NCBI GenBank assembly: GCA_964023205.1
Contig: OZ026841.1
Span: forward strand, 33,680,399-33,744,398
Length of the DNA: 64,000 nucleotides
Source: Lutraria lutraria
Lineage: Eukaryota; Mollusca; Bivalvia; Venerida; Mactridae
Direction: 5' to 3'
Shown: piece by piece, positions 1 through 21,931 of the stretch
Numbering within the stretch: position 1 is the first letter of the stretch
Layout: each line of letters starts with the position of its first letter
Program-made: the position numbers and the translations under genes
The notes under the pieces: generated by a model
Told to the model about the DNA's origin: nothing
The model's database searches: none
What the model saw: the letters and a program-made list of their open reading frames with translations, nothing else

Positions 1-148
1 CAAGTCTCTGGATAAACTCTTTGGTTCGGCACCAACCACATATGTATTCGATTTATCTTGTTCCAATACTGAACAAAATAAGTCCCAAAATTCCATTTAC
101 GCGGATTTAAAAACACTTGCAGTTCCTCATGACGCGACAGTAAAATAA
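1..148 (+). CDS. 3' end of an unidentified gene (terminal exon, partial)
   Basis: Reading from base 2, the frame is open for 48 codons (beginning KSLDKLFGSAPTT and ending LKTLAVPHDATVK) and stops at TAA 146-148. The composition is mixed and protein-like rather than repeat-derived. A canonical AATAAA lies 38 bases after the stop, the spacing expected of a short 3' UTR. No splice acceptor is visible between base 1 and the stop, so the exon starts left of the window. I do not recognise the family from this C-terminal fragment. The call rests on the open frame plus the poly(A) signal, and chance cannot be fully excluded. Confidence 0.6.
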   Translation, partial: KSLDKLFGSAPTTYVFDLSCSNTEQNKSQNSIYADLKTLAVPHDATVK

Positions 149-185
149 TCCCATGCATTCGTCATGATGTTTTGAATGAAAAGTC

Positions 186-191
186 AATAAA
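186..191 (+). terminator. Poly(A) signal AATAAA for the left-edge gene
   Basis: AATAAA sits 38 bases after the TAA at 146-148. The following bases are T-rich and free of coding potential, which fits a cleavage and polyadenylation signal. Confidence 0.5.
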
Positions 192-635
192 ATACGTAAA
201 TTTGTATAATAACACTGTCTCATTTTAATGATATGAAAAACAACAGAATAATAACCTACTGACAGGATAAAGCCAAGTTGGCCTTATTATGCCTAAAAAT
301 AAATTTAGAAACAGCATGAATTAATTAATTGGTATGACAGAAAGTACCCTCGATCTATACTTAACGCGGCAATAAAGTGTTACACCGCTATAAATGTAAA
401 ATTGACTGCTTAAGACATAATGGATCACAGACCCTATTACAAGCAGTTCTTATAACCATTACACACTATTATAATTAATAATTTGTAAAATAATCACTAC
501 TACAAGCCTTTTTATAGTGATAGTTTGGCATTTGTAAACATAAAATTAAAAATGCTATATAATCATACAAAAGGGAGAGCACTAACTAGTTAGTAATATT
601 ACCTCCCTTTATGATACAAAAGTCAAATATAACTG

Positions 636-712
636 ACCTAGGCCAGGGATGCTATATTACACAGGGATGCCATATTATGTAATATAGCATCCATATAGCA
701 TCCCTGCCTAGG
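636..712. repeat. Imperfect hairpin with GGGATGCTATATTA arms
   Basis: CCAGGGATGCTATATTA near 643 is matched in inverted orientation by TAATATAGCATCC and again by ATATAGCATCCCTG near 680-703. The flanks GACCTAGGCC and GCCTAGGCC are also inverted. It is a local stem-loop and the remains of a small fold-back repeat are possible. Confidence 0.5.
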
Positions 713-1144
713 CCTAGCATTCAAGAATGTTGTATGTTTACCAATTATGTTGGAATATCACAATTTAAAGGATCAAGTACCTCTAACTTTTGTTCATAGA
801 TATTTACAAATTCTAGTATTTTGTATTAGGGTCCGTTTATTTATCCTTTATCTAATACTCGTTGTTTGATTAATAACCAAGTTAAAATATTATTTTATTT
901 TTGTATTTAACTTTGTTTTAATAAAAGCATCTCAAATAACTCACATTTAAAGAAGTTGGAAACAGAATGAGAAAAAATCGACATGGTCTCTCATATAGAC
1001 AAGAGCAAAATTAAGGGCGCTTAGGACGACAATATGTATATATAAACTGTGCTATACAATGTTTTACGAGAGCTACGCTCTTGCAGGACTAATTCTCTTA
1101 TTCGTACAGTTGATCTCTGACGTTTGTCTAAAGTTTTAGTTATC

Positions 1145-1300
1145 GTTAAAAATTGACCCCAGGATTGATCAAAATTTAACGTTGATCAATATTCAACGTC
1201 TTTCTTGATCAAAATCTAACGTTGAAAACCTGTCGGGGTCGATTTTCAACGTTGAGAAATGACCCTTGGGGTCATTTTTCAACGGGGTCAAAATTTTATG
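1145..1300. repeat. Cluster of TCAACGTTGA-type palindromes
   Basis: The block repeats AACGTTGA/TCAACGTT at least four times together with TTGATCAA and GACCCC/GGGGTC. It includes the near-perfect palindrome AAATGACCC-TT-GGGGTCATTT around 1257-1278. It looks like a degenerate inverted-repeat element without a clear boundary. Confidence 0.5.
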
Positions 1301-2480
1301 CTACACCGGATACTACACTTTGACTTGAAAGCCGCATATTACATGGAGCCGCATATCGAATGTAGCTTGCCGCCGTTCAAACTTGTCAGACGATTCGTTA
1401 TCCATTTTCGCGATATCGTTTACAGTCGTCCTGTCCTGTTCGTTTTGGTTTTAGAAGTCAAGGTATAACATTGTATGAGTTTACTAATATCGAGAGCAAA
1501 ATTAAGTTTATGTTGTATCCATGAAACAGAATGTGTGTGAGTTGTCTATAAAAATAGTAGTGAATTATGTTTACATGTTTAGCTGTCACTGTCAGTGTCA
1601 ATCTTTACATAACCCAGAGCCTTATAACATAGACGTACAATACTATAATTGTTTTGTAGGGAAAACAATATAGGAATTGTAGACACTTGCCTCGGTCATG
1701 GGTTAGTCCAACTAATTGTACACTACAGATGATATCGAGACATTTTTTGTGCTTGTCGATATCTATCTTCCAGGCAATAGATGAAATAGCAAAATCATGA
1801 ATGGATTGTTTGTACGTCTCATAAATGTAGACTAGGTCATAGGTATGTGAAAGAATCAGATTTAACAGAACGGAATGTTGTTCAGTAATCAGTTATTGAA
1901 CCACTAAAAAGGCTATACTTACATGTAGTTTTATTGACTTTAATTACGGGTCTGTCTTAATACCGAATATGAGTCATATTCGCGAATATGAACGAAAGTA
2001 CACGAATATGAACGATATTTTCATTATTTATGAGAATTTCGAAAGTATTTTATTTCTAAATCAAAAAGAACATAAAAATAATTGGATATACCAAAAATCG
2101 TTGATTTTGGATCTTATTTATAGAAGTTATGAGCTATTATATGAATACTCGCTTAGAAATTCATATTCGTGAAGGCGTCTGCGCTGCGAATATGAACTAT
2201 ATTTTTGTCAAAGTTTTTTATTGAAAGAAATCTTTAAAATTAAACTGACGGAATATAAATTATGCATAACGAAAAACATTGAATTTGGGTTAATTTAATA
2301 AAATTTCGAGATGTTATATGAAAGAACGTATAGAAATTCATATTCGTGTGCAGTAGAGAGTATATATAGAAATTCATATTCGTGATGAGCGTATATATAT
2401 ACTCTTGTTGAGGTATAGAAATTCATATTCGTGATGAGCATATATTCTTGTTGAGTGTATGGAAAATCATATTCGTGTTG

Positions 2481-2797
2481 AAATTCATATTCGTGTACAG
2501 TAGAGATCTCGAGTATAGAAATTCATATTCGTGTTGACAGTATAGAAATTCATATTCGTGTACAGTAGAGATCTCGAGTATAGAAATTCATATTCGTGTA
2601 CAGTAGAGATCTCGAGTATAGAAATTCATATTCGTGTACAGTAGAGATCTTGAGTATAGAAATTCATATTCGTGTACAGTAGAGATCTCGAGTATAGAAA
2701 TTCATATTCGTGTACAGTAGAGATCTCGAGTATAGAAATTCATATTCGTGTACAGTAGAGATCTCGAGTATAGAAATTCATATTCGTGTTGAGTGTA
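2481..2797. repeat. 38-bp tandem array in the left arm
   Basis: About eight near-identical units of 38 bp, each with GTACAGTAGAGATCTCGAG followed by TATAGAAATTCATATTCGT. Variants differ by single bases. Looser copies extend from about 2335 to 3075. The same word in inverted orientation appears at about 3915-4015, in the other arm of the element. Confidence 0.85.
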
Positions 2798-4404
2798 TAG
2801 AAGTTCATATTCGTGAATCATGAGCGTATAATGAGGAAAAAAGAAGACTAACTCGAAGTTATCTGTGCATTCAATAGGTTTATTTCAGTAACCTATCCAT
2901 TTTATTTTTACACAGTCAATAAAAACAGTAAAAACTTGCAATAGGCATAAAAATGAAAGCTCATGAGCGTAAAGAGATTCATATTCGTGAGAGCGTATAC
3001 AAATTCGGCATATCCGTCCTGAGCGTATAGAAATTCATATTCATAAGAGTATAGAAATTCGTATTCGCGACAGCGTATATAAGAAATATGATATGAATGA
3101 TAATTGCACATTAGATTGACATAGTAACAGTTTAGAAATAGTTCACATGTTAAATTTTAATTATTTGATTTGCATAATATTTTAATATAGAACTGCGGTA
3201 TTAATGCACAAATTGTCAGGGTTTAAAAGTAACAAGTCTACGCTAATAACACTCGTTTTGCAGATGGTGTGCGCGATCTCTCTGCACGTTTTCTCTTCAT
3301 TTGTTGAGGTTTTTTCCGGCGTTTTTACAGTTTTGAAAGGTTTTTCCATAAATGGAAGAAATGAAGATTCTATTCAAAGTTATTCATAAATATATATACT
3401 TACCATACAATTGAGTAAATACAATTTATTCTTTAATTGAAATATTATAAAATTCTTGCAGAAGTCGCTTCAAACGCACCGTCTTGCAGTTTTATAATAT
3501 CAAAGTTGTACCGTTATGACATTTGTTTCTCAAATCCAAAGGTGATAGGATGATCGGTATATTTTAAATACCCCATGCTGCAAGGCATGTGTGTGATTAA
3601 GATAGGTGTGATAATCCAATTAGCGCTAAAATAGCAAGTAGATAACTGGATCATTATTGTTATGATATACAATACAAAACAGAACAGAATAAAACAGAAT
3701 TTATTAAGACTAAATTTAAATAAAAGTATCTTTTTACAAACATATGAAATATTAAAGATGAACACGTGAAGAAGAAAAAAGAAAAACATAATCAATGATA
3801 TATTAGTAATGTATCGTTATGTTATTAAATATTAAATAAATGTATACATTTTACATACATGACCAAAATTGTTCATATTCATAGCTTACATTGACTCAAG
3901 AATAATAAAGATGCGCATTCTATACTCTCAACACGAATATGAATTGCCATACTCTCTACTGTACACGAATATGAATTTCTATACACCGAACACGAATATG
4001 AATTTCTATACGCGCATTACATGTACAAAATTGAATATAAGTTAGAACATTCATAAAACTTTCACTCAATAAAGTTTGTGGTGTATACTATTATTATTAT
4101 TATGATATTGACAATTCTAAATAGCAGTATATAACAAAAACTTGAAATTGTTACAAACATATATTACATACACTGTAGATGATGACCGATATATTGTTCA
4201 TATTCGTAGCTTATACATGCTCTTACGAATATGAAAGTTTCTACGCGCGCATTCATAAACATCTCATAACTTTTATTAAAGTATCTTTTATGTACTTTTT
4301 ATCAAGTATTCTGGTATGTACAATTACTGTTATGTTCTTGATAATTTAACAGATTTCTTTAAAGAAAAAAACCCATAAAATTTATAAAAATATCGTTCAT
4401 ATTC

Positions 4405-5447
4405 GCAGCGCAGACGCCCTCACGAATATGAATTTCTAAGCGTGTATTCATATAACAGCTCATAACTTCTATATATTAGATCCAAAATCAACGATTTTTG
4501 GTATATCATATGATTTTTATGTTCTTTTTGATTTAGAAATAAAATACTTTCGAAATTCTCACAAATCGTGAATATATCGTTCATATTCGTGTACTTTCGT
4601 TCATATTCGCAGAGCAGACGCCTTCACGAATATGAATTTCTAAGCGAGTATTCATATAATAGCTCATAACTTCTATGAATTAGATCCAAATTCAACGATT
4701 TTTGGTATATCATATGATTTTTATGTTCTTTTTGATTTAGAAATAAAATACTTTCGAAATTCTCACAAATCGTGAATATATCGTTCATATTCGTGTACTT
4801 TCGTTCATATTCGCAGAGCAGACGCCTTCACGAATATGAATTTCTAAGCGAGTTTTCATATAATAGCTCATAACTTCTATGAATTAGATCCAAATTCAAC
4901 GATTTTTGGTATATCCGATTATTTTTATGTTCTTTTTGATTTAGAAATAAAATACTTTCGAAATTCTCATAAATCGTGAATATATCGTTCATATTCGTGT
5001 ACTTTCGTTCATATTCGCAGAGCAGACGCCTTCACGAATATGAATTTCTAAGCGAGTATTCATATAATAGCTCATAACTTCTATGAATTAGATCCAAATT
5101 CAACGATTTTTGGTATATCATATGATTTTTATGTTCTTTTTGATTTAGAAATAAAATACTTTCGAAATTCTCATAAATCGTGAATATATCGTTCATATTC
5201 GTGTACTTTCGTTCATATTCGCAGAGCAGACGCCTTCACGAATATGAATTTCTAAGCGAGTATTCATATAATAGCTCATAACTTCTATGAATTAGATCCA
5301 AAATCAACGATTTTTGGTATATCCGATTATTTTTATGTTCTTTTTGATTTAGAAATAAAATACTTTCGAAATTCTCATAAATATTGAAAATATCATTCAT
5401 ATTCGTGAACTTTCGTTCATATTCGCGAATATGACTCATATTCGGTA
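4405..5447. repeat. Five tandem copies of a 204-bp unit in the right arm
   Basis: Units start with GCAG(A/C)GCAGACGCC at 4405, 4610, 4813, 5017 and 5221, giving spacings of 205, 203, 204 and 204 bp. Copies two to five are nearly identical and the first is more diverged. The last copy is the right terminal inverted repeat. The left arm holds only one copy of this unit (about 1961-2195), so the amplification happened in one arm. Confidence 0.85.
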
Positions 5448-5451
5448 TTAA

Positions 5452-6710
5452 GTCATACCGTTTAATTACTAGTAGTAACAATTCTAGTAGTTACAATAAA
5501 ATTATCACAGTTTTGCAATACTTATACTACTCTTACAGTTACAAATTTTATTTAGAGTCAGTATGCTTACAACATGTAAATGACATAAGTGACACTGTGC
5601 CGACATGCAATGAATAATAACAAGAAGCGTATCAATAAAAATGTTTCAGATAAAGATCTGAGTCAGCTATAAAAGAAATTAGGGTAAGCACATGCATAAT
5701 TTAAATTCATGAGACATAAAAAGAACAACCACATCTGCATAGGCTGCTAGGCAGTGTACAGGCCGTCCCTATGACCGCCTCCCTAACTCTTTACCAGTGT
5801 TAAAATGCACAACAGTATATGTCTGCAATCATACAACCATTTAATCATCACAACCAATTCTTCTTCTTGTTGAAAAACATAAAAATACTCTCAATAACAT
5901 AATAAACTTATTGCATTTCTTGACACACAGATGTCCATATTGATTTTTGTTTGATGACCTTATTACAGCCTCCCGACCAATCGAATGCGAGATACATAGT
6001 AATGAGGGAAATTCCTGTGTCAGTACTAAATTCCAACCAATGTGCAGACCATCTAGCATTTGCGGAAATATCAAAACTGTGTTTTGATAGATCTAATGCA
6101 TAAAAATGCAACACAATTATATAGCAGTGTTAATTTGAATTGAATGCAAATGGCAGTATGAACAATAAATTGACTTGATTGTAGAAATGATATAAATCAT
6201 TGATGAAGAATGTTTTAAAATCGCGGCATGCAATGTGAACAATAGTCTGGTGCCCTGCCGACAAATGTCAGGCGGAAACGGAAGTGGAGGCGACACGCTT
6301 GTGTTAGTTATTGTTATTATCCGGTCATCGGCGGTAAAAGGGTCACCGCGGAAAAAGGCATACAAGGGATACATATTATCTATGTTATCTATGTCACTGA
6401 TATAATGCATAGAAAGAGATAGAGAGAATATAGAAATCAGTTGTAAAAAAGCCATCATGCAAGGGAGATAACCATCAGGCTAAAGTATACAAGTTTTATA
6501 ACCTCAGACCCAGATTGTCAATATATAATATACCGATAGGGGTGTCAAAATGTTATACTGATGATTAATATAGTCTTTTGTTTTCAGTGTTTGATTAATC
6601 CTTATTCCTTACACCTTTGTGGAGGTGCTATTTCTAATACATATTAGTTCTGAATTCATTTCATACTTCAATTTAAACATGTCTAATTCTTAGTTCTTAC
6701 TCTTTTAGGC
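5452..6710. other. Region upstream of the allantoicase start codon
   Basis: No coding exon is supported. The allantoicase gene must have at least one non-coding 5' exon in or before this stretch, because a splice acceptor (TCTTTTAG) ends at 6708 just before its start codon. A small CpG- and ETS-motif-rich patch at 6235-6375 is listed separately. Confidence 0.4.
6235..6375 (+). promoter_or_regulatory. Candidate promoter or first-exon region of the allantoicase gene
   Basis: This short patch is richer in G+C and CpG than its surroundings. It contains GGCGGAAACGGAAGTGG, with two ETS-type GGAA cores, near 6271-6287, and TCATCGGCGGTAAAAGG near 6326. It lies about 400 bp before the first coding exon. 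ETS motifs are common at animal promoters. No TATA box or initiator is seen, so this is positional inference only. Confidence 0.25.
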
Positions 6711-18340
<11,630 letters not shown>

Positions 18341-18502
18341 TATATGATACAGTCTGCATCTGAAACTTCATCCTCTATGTTACACTTATCAGCTATGCAT
18401 TTTTGGTTGTGTATGTAATATTGTAAATGACAGCTTCATACAGTATATACATGATTCTGTTCTGTTCTATCCACTCATAGAGTCATACAGCAGTGTTCAG
18501 AT

Positions 18503-18508
18503 ATTAAA
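18503..18508 (+). terminator. Possible poly(A) signal ATTAAA for the allantoicase gene
   Basis: The first poly(A)-like hexamer after the stop, 163 bases downstream, is ATTAAA. It is the common variant rather than AATAAA, and it precedes the MITE at 18524. Support is positional only. Confidence 0.3.
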
Positions 18509-18523
18509 GTTTTAAAGTTTATA

Positions 18524-18687
18524 TACAGTTAAACCTGTGAACAAAGGCATGTGACCTTTATTGGCAAGTAGCCTTTATTTGGGGGTCAATTTTGTTCTAG
18601 AAAATCTGTGACAGTTTATATAAGAAAGGAGTTTATTCATAAAGTGGGCTTCATTCTGCAGTGGCTGCTAAGACAGGTTTGACTGTA
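18524..18687. mobile_element. TACAGTCAAAC MITE family, copy 2 (164 bp)
   Basis: TACAGTTAAACCTGTGAAC at the left is matched in inverted form by ACAGGTTTGACTGTA at the right. The element starts and ends with TA, as expected for TA-targeting (Tc1/mariner-like) insertion. It is the cleanest copy here, just past the allantoicase coding end. Confidence 0.8.
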
Positions 18688-20034
18688 TAGGATTAAAGAA
18701 AAGACTGGCTTGGTTACTTAATTACCAGTGTTACCAGGTATGAGAAACGGTGCACAGTCAATATTTACATGTGTTTTGTAAGATCTGTTTAAAATAATCA
18801 CTTGAATTGTATGTACATGTAGTATGGGGTGGGTATATATAGATAGAGATTGTTTGAGATATTTTAAAAAAGCATTTTATGGTTTTAGGAGAGAAACTTG
18901 GCCATTCTTGATGTAGAATGATATCCACAGAGAATGTATGATATAAAGCATTTATAGTGATCTATGTATTTTTCGTATAATTTATATTTTATAGATCTGA
19001 ATCTATTATAATATAATGAATCTCATTAATTTATCTTTACACAAACCATGACTTGTTTCATTTTTAATGGTTTTGATATTTTTTTCAAATGGTTATTGAT
19101 ATTTATGTTTGCTTGTAATTTAAACCGTTATCATTAATTATACGACAGTTGGCTCAAACTGACCAATCACTGCATCAGGCGAGGGATTAGGCGAGGCTAA
19201 ACAGTTTATTTGTGTGTACAGGAATGTTCCTATAGTGGATCTGTTTAGAACTACAGTAAAGTGGGTCCATAGTGTCAGTAAAGCATTTAAATGTTTAATA
19301 TGAAATATATTCAACACACTTAGACCACAGATGATACGAATCAATCTCTGCTTTTTTACCTCATTTCTAAGTTTCAAATAACAACGGTTACAAGAGATCT
19401 AGCTATCCTATACAAGACACACAAAATGTAAAAGGTAATCTCCTCTTATCTGTTTTATTTACGTTGGGTATGGGTATTGTAAATATTACTATATATATGA
19501 TTGTTCAATCTGTAGTTAATCATGACAACAAAATGCATAATAAGTTATACATTTTGTTGTTTGTATTTAGTTCAGTTAATCCTATCAGTAAAGTGATCTA
19601 TTTATTTTTCTGTTACACTATAGATGTATGCATATTAAAACAATTCATGTATTGTTTAATAACACAGTAAGTGTATGAATATAGACTGATATTGTATGGA
19701 TCTGACTTTTGTTGCATATTATACTGCGCTGAGTGGAAACACAAAAGCTAATATTATCTCTATAATGTCTATGCAATAATTCATATACATGTACATGTAT
19801 GTATATATATTGCTATATTAATGAATCTGATTGGTTATTTATTGCATAATATTATGTTTTCATATTTTTACATCTTTTATACTTATTCTTATATATATAT
19901 GACTAATTTCATAAATAAAAAAGCAGTTGAATTTATTTGGCTGTTATGCTTAATTGTTTCTTGATTGTTTGAATCCCCACATAAGAATAAAAAATCTGAT
20001 TGTTAATCTGCCTTTGTGGCGCTCATAGTTAAAT
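18688..20034. other. Intergenic, no gene seen
   Basis: AT-rich sequence between the allantoicase and the SINE at 20035. No exon-like frame or RNA gene is recognised. It contains short alternating AT and ACATGTACATGT tracts near 19790. Confidence 0.5.
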
Positions 20035-20305
20035 GTAACATTTATTTATTCATTTTGATTCAATGCCATTTTTTCAAAAAAATTCAGTTACATGTACATT
20101 GTATATACGGCGGCCATTCACTTAACCAATTTTCTAGGTCAGTTTTCTATTCAGTACTAACTTACCCTTCCACTATGAACTGGCAACATCTCCACATGTG
20201 GAGGAAAATCGACATTGTTGTCATATTTTAATGGAAGAGTATGACCTACCATGACCAGGAATCAAACCTAGATAGACCTGTTACAAATCCACTGGACCAC
20301 AGTCT
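20035..20305 (-). mobile_element. SINE family A, minus orientation
   Basis: Read on the minus strand it carries the degraded tRNA head, ATTTTCCTCCACATGTGGAG, AGTTAGTACTGAATAG and a tail of AAATGAATAAATAAATG. Flanking ACATGTACATTGTATATACG is AT-rich simple sequence. Confidence 0.7.
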
Positions 20306-21214
20306 TACATGTAATATTGTAGTGATTCTCCAATGAAGAATTCAAGTCTAAGGCATTTTATCATGATAAGTGTGGTGTATATTGCCTTCAATAGACATGA
20401 TCTATATATCATAGAACATGAATGTAGAGTACCATCATTGAAAATTGGTTTAGACTCTAAAATATCCATTGCATGGACAAGTGGCAATGGTAACTGACCA
20501 ATTCTATCAATGTCTACCATGATTTATTGAAAAAATATGGATCGTAATATTGAAGATAAATGTCCATTTTACCAAGGACTTATATAAGTCCTTGATTTTA
20601 CTATAATACAGCAGACTACAGTTAATTTACAAGATTATAAAGCTAACAAATTAACACTAGTATCAAGGGAGACGATTCCTTTCCATCTCTAGAATAGGAT
20701 TGTAAGAGTTAACCCCCTTGACTTGCTAAAGAAAGTTTCACAGTGACCGTATCTTCTAATGTTTGACAATTTTATGTCATCACTGCCGTTCTTTCATGTT
20801 TGAGTCTCTATGTTGCTGTACAGTATCTTCATATCTATGTTCTTACTGAATTTTGAAATACCAGCAGAAAGTCATATTTCATATAAATAATAAATTAATC
20901 ACAATAGCACCGCTTTCTCTATGACCTGATGGATGAAAAATAAGCATCACTAAGAAATACTACAATGTTCACATACTATATACTCGTGCACGATACACCA
21001 AGTTGTAACTTACTCCCAAAAATATATTCATTTTGTTATTAAAGATGGGGGTTTAAGTATAGCTGCGTAGTTCTATTCTAGTATTTACATCACTAAATAT
21101 TTACAATTACCAAAAATGTACAATTGTATTACAATACCATAAAGACACAATTATCATTAGCATGACTATACACATGTATTGGATACAAACTAAATGTACC
21201 TGGTGTATTACATA
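20306..21214. other. 3' flank of the minus-strand gene
   Basis: Non-coding sequence beyond the stop codon of the minus-strand gene. It includes a short palindrome AAGGACTTATATAAGTCCTT near 20573. No strong AATAAA on the minus strand lies close to the stop, the nearest being TTTATT on the plus strand near 20523. Confidence 0.4.
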
Positions 21215-21931
21215 TCACCTGCTGTAAAACTGACCAGGACGTAAATGTTCCACTGGTTTAATATCTTGGCGTGTATCCCAGGCCCGTGTCGGCATATATC
21301 TATAATCATTGTATTCTCTGTCATATAGTTCGGTTCGCGGTCTATCTACTTGCCAGTGATCTCTGTATGGAACTTGTTGTGATCTATGTATTTCTGGTGG
21401 GACAGAACGGAAACTTCTCGGATCGCCAGATGCGTATTTTCCAGCTCTATAATCGGCCATAAATTTATCATAGTTAAATTCCTCGTCTTCATCTAAATAA
21501 ACGGGCACATATTCAGCCTTGTTTGGTATAGGTGCTGGACGGTCTGGGTGCATCACGGGAAATTGTGGTGTTGCGTGTACGTAACAATGTCCACCGCGTG
21601 ACACAATTCTCACTAACGTGACCTCAAACTGGCCGTATTTCAATAATAAATCTCTTACTAAATGTTCTGGAATGTTTGGAAAGCCACTCGATGCTTCAAA
21701 CAGATTAACCGCCGTTAAACGACCATATCTTAAAAGTCCTTCTATAGCAAAGTCCTGTATAAACCCTCTTTGTGGGTAGGTTTGTGATGGTGGTCCAGGA
21801 AGGACCTCTCCATTGGGGCCGTGGTATATATGTTTCTCTTTGGGATCATGACAATCCCTACACGACTGTTGGGCAGGCATATTGTTAGGTGCATTATGGG
21901 TGTTGTTTTGACCTCCTGTCTGACCCCCGGG
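21215..21931 (-). CDS. Uncharacterised gene, exon 4 (terminal)
   Basis: Residues 155-392, entered after the acceptor TTCATTTCAG in phase 0. It holds CRDCH, the helical core and the charged C-terminus, and it is the most protein-like part of the gene. Confidence 0.9.
   Translation of the reverse strand, partial: PGGQTGGQNNTHNAPNNMPAQQSCRDCHDPKEKHIYHGPNGEVLPGPPSQTYPQRGFIQDFAIEGLLRYGRLTAVNLFEASSGFPNIPEHLVRDLLLKYGQFEVTLVRIVSRGGHCYVHATPQFPVMHPDRPAPIPNKAEYVPVYLDEDEEFNYDKFMADYRAGKYASGDPRSFRSVPPEIHRSQQVPYRDHWQVDRPRTELYDREYNDYRYMPTRAWDTRQDIKPVEHLRPGQFYSR

Larger units (their letters stand above)
192..1956. other. Intergenic, no gene seen
   Basis: AT-rich sequence between the left-edge gene and the large inverted-repeat element. 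It has no exon-like open frame with splice sites. Two small palindromic structures (636-712 and 1145-1300) are listed separately. Confidence 0.5.
1957..5451. mobile_element. TTAA-bounded giant inverted-repeat element, apparently non-autonomous
   Basis: TTAA at 1957-1960 and TTAA at 5448-5451 flank an interval whose ends are inverted copies of each other. The left end reads TACCGAATATGAGTCATATT and the complement of the right end is identical there. The match extends about 235 bp with only a handful of differences, so the two ends encode nearly the same 67-residue open frame on opposite strands. Each terminus carries the 16-bp palindrome CATATTCGCGAATATG exactly 14 bp inside the TTAA. The interior is arrays of a CATATTCGTG word, plus-oriented on the left and inverted on the right, around a roughly 0.8 kb centre (3100-3900) with no recognisable transposase. 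TTAA duplication is the hallmark of piggyBac-type transposition, but the termini do not begin with the usual CCC, so the superfamily is open. Confidence 0.7.

Noticed and set aside
1969..2172. 67-residue protein matched by an opposite-strand copy at 5236-5481
   Set aside because: The apparent conservation is the inverted repeat of a mobile element, and the codons are AT-rich repeat words. No transposase motif.
3204..3795. Short frames in the centre of the TTAA-bounded element as a transposase remnant
   Set aside because: Composition is low-complexity hydrophobic and no DDE or zinc-finger residues are discernible.
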